From the NCBI GenBank assembly GCA_013397075.1, contig VWZS01004363.1, positions 1,381,209 through 1,445,208 on the forward strand: 64,000 bases of DNA, given 5' to 3'. Source of the DNA: Rhabdornis inornatus. Taxonomy: Eukaryota > Chordata > Aves > Passeriformes > Rhabdornithidae. A program made the translations under genes and the position numbers. Below are positions 40,282 to 60,085 of this stretch, piece after piece. How positions within the stretch are numbered: position 1 is the stretch's first letter; every line of letters starts with the position of its first letter. The notes below the pieces were generated by a model. That model did no database searches. It was not told the DNA's origin and was given only the letters and a program-made list of their open reading frames with translations.

Positions 40282-41224
40282 TCACTAAGACTATGGGTTT
40301 AAATTTAAGGGAAAGCTTCAGGCTACTGAAACTGGCTAACAAATGAAAGACAAATTTTTCCCACGGAAATGGATCCAGTATAGGCCATAAACAGTAAGCT
40401 CAACCATATGAACTTAGTTTCAGAATCAGTTGAATCTTGTTGTGGAAAAAATTTTCATGCTTATGTAAAGTCTAAAAAAAGTATTTATACCAAAGAAACA
40501 GAATGTGTCAGTCTAGGGAAAAAAAATAATTACTGAGAGTTCAAAAAGAAAACTCTGGGAAAACAGAATTATTAGGAAGAGACAGTGGGGTAGAAAGTGA
40601 TGCCTGAGAGCCACAGTACATCCACTGTAGAGGCATCTTGGATCCTCAGACCCAGAGCTTTGGTTCAGGTAAGCAGCACTCCTACAGCACTGTTGAGTAG
40701 CATTACACTGGAGATTATGCATTGAAAGCAAGATCACTCTGTGCTTCCTTACCCATCTCAGGTTTTAAGACCTTAATTTTCTGTGTCACTGGAGTATCAT
40801 GCCTGTCACACCAGAAAGAGGTCTGCAGTGGGGGATGCAGCATTAAATATTCAAATATTACTATAAATAATAGCCTAGAGAGTCTAATGAATGAACCTGA
40901 GGAATCTCAATCACAGGAGTATGCTTCTGACCTAGGAAAGCAACAGCCCTGCACTGCAGGAGGAGAACAAAGCTGGGACACACTGCAAGTAATTGAGGAT
41001 ACTGAAAATCAGGCCAGCTGGGAGAAATTCTTTGTTGCTTTCTTCTTAAAAGGGACAAATTCAATTTCCATTAAAGAGAAACATTGATGGGAATTGGATC
41101 ACACCAAATACATAGATAAGTAAATGACCCACTAACATAAATGCTAAATCAGGAGAAAGACAGAAACCACACAATGTGTGCTACTCTGTCAGAAAAGGGA
41201 AAAAATAAAAAACCTAAAACAAAA

Positions 41225-41292
<68 letters not shown>
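41225..41292 (+). repeat. (ATCT)17 microsatellite
   Basis: There are seventeen uninterrupted ATCT units (68 bases), followed by imperfect GTAT units. Pure tetranucleotide arrays of this length are usually polymorphic. It lies in AHRR intron 2. Confidence 0.97.
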
Positions 41293-42799
41293 GTATGTAT
41301 AGAAGAGGTTTAATTGAAGTGGAGAAATGGGTTGGAAGGAGATAGGGCAGCTTGGCAAAAATGACCAGGAAATCCTGGAATAAATGGTTCTTGCAGCAGC
41401 AGCAATCCAAGACACAGCATTGGAAAGCAGAAGATCAACAGGAGAGAGATTTCAGTACACTTGGGAAAATCTCAGAGGACACATGTCTAAGGGAAATAGA
41501 AGCTGGCCATTTTCTCAACAAATCAATATATAGGAGATAAGTGTAAACTGTCTCAGTGGCAGTGAAGGATGGGCAGTGTAAGAAAAGACCACCTTAACAA
41601 AATCTTTAGTTCTTCAGTGACTGGAAGCTCACAGAAAATCTCTTTTAAAAATGAATAAAATAAAGGACAAATGTATAAGAAGAGAAACAGAAAAGCCAAG
41701 GTATAGTATCAGATGTAGCAAGAAAATGAAAGTTATAAAGATCATGCTGGAAGCCCTTTAACCATACAAGGTTAGGAAAATAGTTTTCAGCTACTCAGCA
41801 GAAGGGGAGCTACAGACAATGAAAACAAAAAAGTTTAGCGTTTATTGCCTCTTTTTGCTTCCATCTGCTAGGATCCCCTTCACGGCTGTAAAAGCTGAGG
41901 TGCCATGAGAAATGGAAACAATTTTTTTTTCTACTGAAGGGGGGCTTAAACTGAAGCAGGAGACTTCCAGCTTGGATTTTAGGGATTGCAGAGGAAGGTG
42001 TTAAATCAGACATGTTGCAGATTTGCAAAACTGTTAGACAATGACCCTCAGGTTAAGGCATAACTTATTACTCTGAACTATTAGGAAGGTTCACTACAGG
42101 CTTGTTCCCTAAAATTTTTAATTCTGCATGGAAACAGATGAACTAATATTTGTAGACAAATTTCTCAACCTCTACTGTAATTCAGTTTACAATCCATATA
42201 TAACTTTAGTCTAAGGCAGGTCAAACAACACGCCTCCATGCTTGACTGTCACTAATTTTGCAAAGATCTGGATTGCAGTTTAAATATAAAACTTACAGAA
42301 ACTTTTAGAATATTTATTCACAGAGTTAATCTGTGACTCTCTACAGTCCATATTTAATCATCCATAAATCTATCAGATTTTTAGCTTTCAAAATCAAATG
42401 AAGTCTGGAAGCAAGTAAATACAGAGAAGGCACTGAAGTCTGCAATAAACAGAGATTCAAAATAATGCATGAGGGAGATTTTTATTGGGAAGACCATGCT
42501 TTTGTGCTTGCATGCACGTCTCTGTTTATGCATATGTATATGTGTGTATGCAAAAAATGTCTAGATGGGCAAAATTACAAGCTATTGAATTGAATTATGC
42601 TTTATATAAATTATGGAGTAAAGGATTTAAAATTTTAAAAATTGATCTATATTGAGGTCACTACATTTCCCATCTAAGACTATACTCAACATCAGATATC
42701 ATTTTTCAGGAATGCTTATGGCTGAAAGGTCTAACATTAGTGAATGAGGTGTTGAAGGAAAAGTTTGAGTGGCCTATTAATACAAGGTTAGTTACACTA

Positions 42800-42960
42800 A
42801 GAACTGAAAGATGAGGAGCTATATAGCCCTAGCTGTAGCTGTGTTGGTCTATCTAAATTGTTGTAGCTGGCTTCCTTACAAGGACTGGGAAACATAAGTT
42901 AGCTCTCTCTCAGAAAGGACATGAGCTGCTAAAAGGACAAGGTGCTATTCTTCTGACATT
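42800..42960 (+). repeat. Possible old SINE or MITE-like remnant
   Basis: GTAGCTGTGTTGGTCTATCT near 42832-42851 resembles the 'TAGCTGTGTTAGTCTGTA' head of interspersed repeats common in turtles and other reptiles. Downstream an AAGGTGCTATTC segment resembles another part of that repeat in the opposite sense. This rests on short word matches recalled from memory. Confidence 0.3.
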
Positions 42961-44639
42961 TATTTACTAACTCATTACCTGTGCTAGACGGGAACAAGTT
43001 AAACAACCAACAAAATGCAGTTGGTTTAGAAGTAGAGCAAGACCACCATGTCCCCACCAGTGGAAAAACTGAGGAATGAGAAGTACTAAAGGATGTATTG
43101 TCGAGAGTGGTAAAGGAAGACAGACTACAATTAACTAGATGGAACATGTCCAAGACAGAGGCCCAGCAAACTCAAGTGGTCAGAGACACTAAGTGCCACT
43201 CCATGCTCACAGGAGCCCCACCCAAAGCAAATCTCTGGCAGGGCCAAATGACAGTCACTGTTTCCTGTAGCAGTTGGTGTCTCTCAGGCATCAACTAACC
43301 CTGGTTCAGACCCAGCTGCTTCATACACGAGACCCAGTGAGATTGGAAGGTTATTGCTGCAAGCCATTTTGAAGTGCTTGTCAGGAAAATTCAAAATGAC
43401 TAAATGCCTCTAGCCTGGGGGAAGCGGGACTATTAATAGAGGCTCTGCCAACTGATAACAGAGATATGAAGAATCTTACACAAGTTGACAGAAGAATTGT
43501 TCTGAAGCAAAAGGGAAACTCATTTCAAGGAGTGAGGGAATTCACCACAATGACTTAAACTGAATCCTAGGAATATCTGTTTCAACAACCAACTCTAAGT
43601 TTTGGAAAGGAACCAGTCCTTTGCTTAAACAACTCAAGTAAGATGAACCAGCCATATGCTTCAAGGTGCTAACGTCTAATGGTCACGAAAATGGGAATAA
43701 ATGACTAATGGATGTTCTCCATGCACTAATACCTAATTGTCTGCAAAACCATTTTCACACTTGAAGTCAATATGGTGAGGTTACTCCCTCCAGCTGGCTA
43801 TTGATCTTCATAAATACGTTTGTGCTGCGCACTGACTATGGCAGAGTAGCTACTAAAAGGACACCTAGTGGTAAGTAAATGTGCCCAGAAACCGCTGGCA
43901 TTGTTGAAGGTGGGAAATGCTGGCCTGTTATGGGTTGAATATGCAATGTCACATATAAACTTATGTGTCGAGTAGCACTACTCATTTATATTTTAAAATG
44001 ACAAGCAATATTCTTAAAAGCATGATTTTGAAACTTGACATTTAAGCCTAACTTCCTCAAAACTCAGAGAATAGGTTTTTTTAACAAAAGATGCACGGTA
44101 CTGTCTGTCACACACTAAATTGAATGAACTGAATCTCCACTGCATCCACTTTAGGAATATCGGATAGCTGAACTCATTACAGATATGTTTTGATTGATAT
44201 TCAAGCCAAATTTCATCTTGGGCTTCATCTTTCCTTGGCTCCTCCATTGTGCCACTCTAAAATATCCTAAGCATTCCTTCCTTTCTAGTCTTTTCCTCCT
44301 ACGAAGAAAAACAGCCAAAGAATATAAATTGTACTCATTTGAGCTAACTTTAGTTTTTTGGAGGTTGTTTGTTTGTTTATTGATTTTTTTTGCCCATGCA
44401 ACTTTATAGTCACTTCTTGCCTGTGTTTGTTCCAAACCCTGTAATATGTACTAATGCTCTTGTGACCAGGAGATGCCCACAACAGAAAGCTCTATTCCAG
44501 ATGGAGTCATGCTGGTCTCATGCAGAGAGGGATTATAACCTTCCTGTGTAGTGGCATGCTGCCTCTGGGCAAACAGACCAAAATCCACACTTAGCTTTCT
44601 TGTTTATGTCAACATACCGTGTTACAGGCATGGAACAAC

Positions 44640-44960
44640 TTGCAGACCACAGTCCCTCTTCAATTAATTTTTTTATGCTCTGATTATTGTTTTTAAGTTC
44701 TCGTTTCCAGGTTTGTCTTTTCTATTGAACACCAGTTTCTTTGGATTAATTTTCCCTGAGTGAATTAGTACAGATTCACTAACCCATTTTTCCAGATACA
44801 TTTTTTATCCAATTTTCTGCCATCTCTGTATGTCACTGGTCTGTTCTCTGTCCTCAGAATGTTTATAATCTCCCAATTTAGTGCCATCCTTTGATTTAAA
44901 AAGCCACAAACAATCCATTTCTGCTCTCCCATCCTCTTTCATCACAACAAAGATTGAAAC
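44640..44960 (-). mobile_element. Possible ancient CR1/L3 fragment
   Basis: Plus-strand words such as CCCAATTTAGTGCCATC followed by a GATTTAAAAAGCC segment look like a decayed reverse complement of the reverse transcriptase region of old CR1/L3 elements. The match is weak. Confidence 0.33.
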
Positions 44961-45800
44961 ACTGGGATGAATATGTTTGTTTGCTTTTTAGGTGACTTGC
45001 TACCAAAGTTTTTGCTTAAAAAAAACGCCAAACGAACAGATTCTGTCTTTTTTCTTGATAATTACAAGTAAGTAGATCATGATGTTCGTGAGAGGTTTGG
45101 CAGACTCTGCCCTTACCCAACATTTGCAACCATTCCTCGCACAGCTCAGTTTCCACAGCTCACCTCTCCTCCACTCCATCCTTCTGAAGCTCCAGCCTGC
45201 TCTCTTGTCTTAAAATGGCATGTAGTTTCCTTCCTTTACTATAAACAATGCTTTCTGTAACCTTAGTTTCATGATGTAAACATTTAAAAATAAGAATGAA
45301 GGGAACACAAACTATGTGTTCAATTAGGTAATTTGGGGATTAAATTAAAGGAAATCTCTTAAAACATGGAACACAGAACATTTCAACATAATGCAGCCTG
45401 GGTTTACTTGTTTGCCTTTTATCTCATGCCTTTAAGAAAAGAAGACAATGGATCTTAGAAACTCTGGCAGAAGAGTAGTAAAGGCAGCTGAAGAGATATT
45501 ATTTCTTGTGAATACAAAGAAACGAAAGTCAGGCTTAGAGGAAGAGGCTACAGCACTCAGGTGTGTGTTCAAAGGGAAAGAGAGGCACTCTGTAAACTGC
45601 AGGATGCTGGAGGCTGGGCAACCACCTGCCACAGCTGACATGGGAGGCTCCTGCTATCAGTGATATCACACTTTGTAATCTCATGTCAGCCTCGTAAAAT
45701 GCCCTGCAGCCTGCCAAAGTCTCTTCAAGCTGGCACTTCTTTTATACTAAAATGCATTGTATAAGGAAGAAGGCAACCAACAGACATTCTTCGATTAAAG

Positions 45801-45835
45801 AAAAAAAAAAAGTATATATATACACACACACACAC
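45801..45835 (+). repeat. Compound A11 / (TA)n / (CA)n microsatellite
   Basis: An A run is followed by about five TA units and then about seven CA units. This is ordinary intronic simple sequence. Confidence 0.9.
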
Positions 45836-46690
45836 TGTGCATCATCAGAAGTAGTAACAGGAAGAAATAATAAAAAGCAATAAAGGAAAAATAATGTCCG
45901 TAAAAATACTTCTGTTTATCTCTGCAGTCCAACTATAAGTTTTGGTCAACTCTACTTCATACACAGGACTTTTTTCCTTTTTTTGAAAATAACTCTAGAG
46001 ACGATTTCCATTATTAAATCACTAATCTGGATTTTGCTCTTGTGAATTCTTCAGCAACAGAAGAAACTCAAAATGTCTTCAAATTCGGAAGAATTCTTTT
46101 TATGTGCATCTGAAAATGCACGTTTGGCTTTCACTTTGTGGTGTGCCAGACAACTGCACAAACGAAACATAGCCTAGTACAACTTTATTCAGCACTTTAA
46201 ACTTTGATTCTCTTATCCTGGAAGACAGTGATAATTTTGGCTTTTCAAGTGAACCCATTTCTCCTGGCATACAGCAAACATAGGTGATACAGTAGTTGGT
46301 TGACCTTCCCATTATACTTAAATAGGCATTTTGAGCTTTCATAATAAGTTTCAAATAGAGAATTCGGACTATTAACAGGTATTACATTTACCCCAAGCTT
46401 CTTTCCCAGTTTAGTGATTTTACAGTTATGTTTTCCCATTTTCTAAAGCCTGCTGATGGAAGATGGACATTATCCCACTATTTGGTGAAAAACACACAAA
46501 CTACATAAGAGGAAATGAATGAAATTTCCAATGCAACATCCCATTAACAAAATTAGTTCAATAATAGATTTTTTTTACCCTGCCTTTATCAATATAATAC
46601 TATTTGTTACTTTTACTCAGGATTAGTACAAAGTGGCTACAAATTGGAGGGATACTTTTAACAGAATGCTGAGATCTTAAGGAAACCTAC

Positions 46691-46872
46691 CTTGAAAGAA
46701 ACTTTTGACTCGGAGATAGCTGACACTAAGGCGCAGAACAGAAAGTTTGTCCAGCTTTGATACGATGTCAGGTGGGAAAGGAAGGAGGCTGGCCAGGTGG
46801 TCCAGTTCCGCATTCAGACGGTCTCTGTGTCTCTTCGAAGGATTCGATTTTTCATTCCCAACTGCAGGCCTT
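46691..46872 (-). CDS. AHRR: AHRR bHLH exon (residues 21-81)
   Basis: This exon of 182 bases encodes the DNA-binding and ARNT-dimerisation bHLH domain. The acceptor reads CTCCACCACAG (AG at 46873-46874). The first base completes Gln21, sixty full codons follow, and the last G begins the next codon before donor GTAGGT. Residues run from RPAVGNEKSNPSKRHRDR (from residue 22) to YLRVKSFFQ (ending at residue 81). The basic region SNPSKRHRDRLN is at about residues 30-41 and is the part expected to contact the GCGTG element. Helix 1 lies around 39-53, the loop around PFPPD, and helix 2 around 59-80. The DHLASLLPFPPDI and YLRVKSFFQ segments are AHRR-type rather than AHR-type. The exon is intact and almost identical to the mammalian sequence as I recall it, consistent with strong purifying selection. 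Confidence 0.97.
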
Positions 46873-55524
<8,652 letters not shown>

Positions 55525-56515
55525 TCTGGTGGATTGACACTGTCTGGGTACCAGGTACCCACCAAACCCACTCTACCATTCCCCTCCTCAGCAGGACAAG
55601 GGAGAAAAAATGTAACAAAAGGCTCATGGTTTGAGGTAAGGGAAGGGAGAGATCACTCACCACTTACTCTCATGAACAAAACAGACTGAATCCAGGGAAA
55701 TTAGTTTAATTTATTACCAATCAAATGAGAGCAGGGTGATGAGAAATAAGCCCAAATCCCAAAAATACCTTCCTCACACCCATCCCTTCTTACGAGGCTC
55801 AACTTCACTGCATTTTCTCTGCCTCCTCTGCAGCAGCACAAGGGGATGGGGAGTGGAGGCTGTGGTCAGTTCATCCCACACTGTCTCTGCCACTCCTTCC
55901 CCCTCAGGGGGAGGACTCCTCACACTCTCCCACGAACATCTCCAACACGAGTGCTTCCCACGGGCTGCAGTTCTTCACAAACTGCTCCAGTGTGAGTCAT
56001 TCCCATGGGTGCAATCCTTCAGACACAGGCTGCCCCAGCATGGGTGCTCTTTGGCATCACAAGTCTTGCCAGCAAACCTGCTCCAGTGTGGGGTCCTCTC
56101 TCCATGGATCCACAGGTCCTGCCAGGACCCTGGTCCAGCACAGGCTTCCCATGGGGTCACAGCCTCCTTCAGGCATCCAGCTGTTCTGGAGTGTGGTCCT
56201 CCATGGGCTGCAGGGACACAGCTGGTCCTCACCATGGGCTGCACCATGAAGGAGAGTCTGCTCTGGTGCCTGGAGCACCTTCTCCCACTCCTTCTTCACT
56301 GATCCTGGTGTCCTGCTGCTCTCACATATTCTCTTTTCCTCCTTCATAAACACATTATCCCAAAGGCGCTGCCATCGCAGCCAATGGGCTCAGCTGTGGC
56401 CAGCAGCAGATCTGTCATGGACCTACTGGACACAGGGGAAGCTTCCAGCAGCTTCTCACAGAAGCCACCCCTGTAGACCCCCACTACCAAAACCTTGCCA
56501 CGCAAACCCAATACA
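55525..56515 (-). mobile_element. Solo LTR of a long avian ERV family (probably ERVL-type)
   Basis: Read on the minus strand, it begins TGTATTGGGTTTGCGTGG at 56515. It continues with a GGCTTCTGTGAGAAGCTGC block and an internal section built of recurring units around CTGCTCCAG and CCATGGG words. It ends in a U5-like part near 55525. An AATAAA signal lies at 55710-55715. The flanks are ATATT (56516-56520) and GTATT (55520-55524), a near-perfect five-base target duplication. No internal ERV sequence adjoins either side, so it is a solo LTR formed by recombination. It shares its family with the copy at 62976. It lies in the same orientation as AHRR and upstream of its start exon. The exact database family name is not certain. 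Confidence 0.85.
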
Positions 56516-58319
56516 ATATTGTAATACTTTCATGTTCTGAGTCCTTCCTGTCCATAATATGAATGTATGACTCATGGCTCATATTTCAAAACAGTGTCAC
56601 ATGCTAGACTTCCCTTCTCTTGCCTTCATGAGCAAAGTTAGAAGGAGGAGAAAGGCTTGAACAGCATAATTCAACTGAAAACTGAAAGTTAAGAGTTCAT
56701 TCAATTTCCTAAAAGGGCAGCTGTGTTTTAAAACCCTTTCTAGATCAGTTGATTACTATGTGACAGCAAATAGAAATAACTAAAAAGACCTCAGTATTCA
56801 AACTAAAAACCAGGAAATAAATAGCAAACAATATGAGCTAAAATTTACGGAGTGCAAAATGCTAGTCAGGAAAGATTAAGGCCCAAAGGAAAATTCACAA
56901 GTCACAGTGCTAAAGTCAAAAGATAATGTGCCATTTAGAAGAATATTATGAAGAAAATAATTCTAAAACGTGTACAGTTCTAATCAGGTGGAGATGGCTT
57001 TATGTTAGAACTGCATAAAAGGTAAGAGTGCTCAACAGACTTATTTCTAGTCTCTGAAAAGGAGGAGAATCATGCACTCCCATCAAACAAGAATTAGCCA
57101 TACACTCCTCAGGCTTTCTGCAGGAACTTTCTACAGAATTAGAACAAAGGGTTACCACAGCAACATGGTATGAAGCACTGCCCCAGCAACTGAACACCAA
57201 CATCCTAGATACACATACAACCAAGAAGTGCTTCTGCCACTACCACTAATGCCAGTAGTGGCATGGTTAAAATGAGTCCGAGAATGCATGGACAGGAATA
57301 AAGACAGAGTCCAAAGGTTCATGGCTAATGATCCTAAAAATATGTCTGAAAACAGCAGTTGAATTTGTTAAGCTGCACAGATCCATAAACCACAAAAACA
57401 TCTATTTTAAAAACTGGAGAAGAGCAAGTATTCACAGTCCTACCTGGACTGTGTTTCCTTCTGATCACCTGCGAGCTCTTTTCTCCACCCCTAGGACAGA
57501 ACAGCCCATCTCCACCACTGAAGGAGGCTGGGGGCTCCTTCTCCTTCCAGCCCACCCATCTCACGTGGATGAGAAACAGGGAGGACTTGGATGGACAGCA
57601 CCCAGCTGCTCAGAACAGTTGTGCTCTCCGCTTTCTCCCTGTAATGCTTGAGAGCCCTCACATTCTCTCTACATGTTTGAGGTGGAGGAAAACGAACCCA
57701 AGGAAGCAATCTTCCACCACTCCAGCAGAAGGAAAAGGGACTTACAAGCTTGAGGAGCTTCAGGAGGAGGAGAGCTGGGACTGAAAGGATCAGAATTGCT
57801 AGAAAAGGGTAGATGTGAACCATAATAATTTGCTTCTGTCAGATGCTTGGAATCACTACTGACATTAAGTCACAATGAATCTCTGAACACTGGGGAACCC
57901 CAAAGGACTGAAAGACAGCTGCTGTATGATAATATTCAGAGAAGGGAAACATAATGATCCAGCTATCCACCGGATGGCAAGACTGACATCCATCCCAAGC
58001 AAAATACCAGAAAAGCTGATGCAAAAGATTAATTGCATCACTTAGCAGAATTCTATGGAATATCATGCTCTTTGGAGGGAAACTAGCCCACTGAGAAGTT
58101 ATCACCTCTAGCTGACAGAGGAGTTCACTTGTAACTTAAGTTCGTAACTTAAGTTAGCAGCACAAGATTCTGCTTTTTAAAAGCCTCAACAAAGCATTAC
58201 AGTGCACAGTTTCCACAAGTAAATAATTTGTCAAGTGACAGAATAAAAAGAAATGCAGTCATAGAGAAATCACTGCTAAATAGAAAAAGTTTTATAAAGA
58301 CCTTACAGACATCAAGGTT
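56516..58319. other. Stretch with no recognised gene or repeat
   Basis: Around 57.4-57.8 kb the sequence is GC-richer, with open frames on both strands and an acceptor-like CTTTTCTCCACCCCTAG on the plus strand. The translations match no family I recognise, and no matching donor structure was established. Confidence 0.5.
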
Positions 58320-59195
58320 CAATACAAACTCATTGGTGATAATATTAACAAAGTTATAAAAATGTAGAAGATTGATAAATAATGCTGAAGATACAGTGAA
58401 ACAGATCAATCTGGAGTGCCCAGTAGGCTGTTTCTCTTTATTCACAGTGTATTTTAATACAGCCAAATGCAAACACTTGCATCTCAGAATAGGGAATGCA
58501 CGTCATTGGTAGTGAATAGGGATTGCATCCTGAAACGTGAGTGATTCTTGAAAGGAATTAGGGATCAAAGTGAAAAATGAATACAATCCACAGTTTGAGC
58601 TGCCAGGGAGGAGCTGCTGCAAAGGCAGCTAATGCAGATGCTAACCTAAGTGAAGTGGTTTTACATCTGTTTAAAGATATGATAAGATTGATGCTGGAAC
58701 AGTGTGTACAGTTTGCATGTAAGTGTTTTTCAAGTAATGTTAGAAACTGGTAAGAGTGAGGAAAGAAGCTAAAATAAATACTTGCAGGCTGAAGAAATTT
58801 CTTTACATAGAAAAAATATTTAGGTGACTTGAGTAAAGTACTTCCAGGGGAAGGTATGTGTACTGAACTATTTTAAACTGGAACACAGCAAGTACTTAGA
58901 AAGTGAAGCTGAAGCCAGATACACCCAAGTAAGAAATAAGGCATTAATCTGTAACATAATGAGCATTTAAACTCTGGAACAAGGTACAAAGGATTTAATG
59001 AATCCTGTTGTCTTGAAACCACTGTTAGATGCCTTTTTGTAATATGCACTTTACCCTAACAGAAGTTATACTTAAATTAAATAGAAACAGTTGAGTTGAA
59101 TGCAGGCATACTCAGAAAAAAAAAATCTTTGGTAGCTATAGGAGGTCAGATTACATTACCCAATGATCTCTCCTTTCACTAAATTTTATGAATCA
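58320..59195 (+). mobile_element. Ancient CR1 copy, long, with 3' end
   Basis: It follows the older CR1 consensus over nearly 900 bases: TTTTAATACAGCCAAATGCA, TGCATCCTGAAACG..., TGCTGGAACAGTGTGTACAG, AAGTGAAGCTGAAGCCAGA, then AGGAGGTCAGATTACATTA near the end. It is heavily decayed. A second copy of the same lineage lies about 450 bases downstream. Confidence 0.82.
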
Positions 59196-59649
59196 TTTCC
59201 TGCCCGAATGTAATCACATACCATGCATTCAATGCCTGAACTACAAGAAAGGGCTGTGCAGACTACAGCTTCAAAGTGGCACAGTTATCAAAGAAGCAGC
59301 CTGGGAGTGAGAAGGCTGTGAGTGTGCTCATCCCTACCACGCCATGGCACCGTGGTGCAGTTTCACCAGCAAAGCAAGAAGGGGATGGGGCTGGAGAGTG
59401 GCTTGGCTTTTCTCAGGATTATGTGTTTCCACTATGGCAGGATCAACTCTGGAAAAAGGCTTCCAGTCACGATGGCTCATCAACAGGACAGAAATCTACC
59501 TGCCTGCTCTCACAAAATTACTTGTGATTAGCACATTTGTGCCAAGTCTGCTGCTACTAATGAATGGTCATGTCTTAGGAGAAAATATGGTAACAGTTTT
59601 GGATATATCCTCGTAAATAGCATGTTTCTAGATGAAGCAGCCCCACTTT

Positions 59650-60085
59650 AAAAAAAAACTGGAGCAAAGAACTAATAAGGGTTGTGAAACCAAGCCCCAC
59701 AGTCAGAGTACAGGAGCTCAAACTGTTTGGGTTATCATGAAGAACAGCAACAGAGAACTTCCGTACAATAAGTAACTACATTACGTAGGAAACAAACATT
59801 TCGTGACAAGAAACAAACATTTCTAGCAAGATCCAATTTACTGAACTTGAAGCTAATTAAATCCAAATAGCAATTAAATGACTATCAAAATAATTTACCA
59901 AAGCATGTAGAGGGTTCTCCGTCACTGAGCATTTTTTCATCAAAACCTTTTTAATAAAACTAATGGGCCCGTGTGGTAAGAGTTTGTTGAGGGATATCTG
60001 ATGGTCCAGTTTTACATGAGACTGGAGCAAGACCACAGGGCTCTTTCTGGCCTTAAATTTCCTTTTCTGCCTCAATTATTTCTCC
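59650..60085 (+). mobile_element. Second ancient CR1 copy, 3' part
   Basis: Blocks matching the same old CR1 lineage include ACTTGAAGCTAATTAAATC, AATAATTTACCAAAGCATG, GAGGGTTCTCCGTCACTGAG and GGGCTCTTTCTGGCCTTAAA at the end. It is a separate insertion, because the 3' part of the element is repeated after 59195. Confidence 0.75.

Larger units (their letters stand above)
17207..46690 (-). other. AHRR: AHRR intron between bHLH exon and linker exon
   Basis: This 29.5 kb intron has donor GTAGGT at its right end and acceptor TTTCCAACAG at its left end. It contains the CpG island with paired XREs (22300-22660), six CR1 fragments, an (ATCT)17 microsatellite, an A/C-rich low-complexity stretch and another XRE-like site (29031-29040). 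The remaining stretches (such as 26-36 kb and 46-46.7 kb) show no exon, known repeat or RNA gene that I can recognise. Confidence 0.88.

Noticed and set aside
40722..41087. Plus-strand frame of 121 codons
   Set aside because: No recognisable domain, in an intron, and antisense to AHRR. Length is within chance expectation for 64 kb.
46691..46872. bHLH exon as AHR rather than AHRR
   Set aside because: Diagnostic residues (DHLASLLPFPPDI, RVKSFFQ) and the PAS-A exon with HQNIYDYIHVDD are AHRR-type.
55736..56353. Open frames of up to 188 codons on both strands
   Set aside because: They lie wholly inside the solo LTR and result from its internal GC-rich repeated units.
57328..57651. Possible plus-strand exon after an acceptor-like CTTTTCTCCACCCCTAG
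   Set aside because: The translation is unlike any known protein to me, and no partner exons or clear donor were found.
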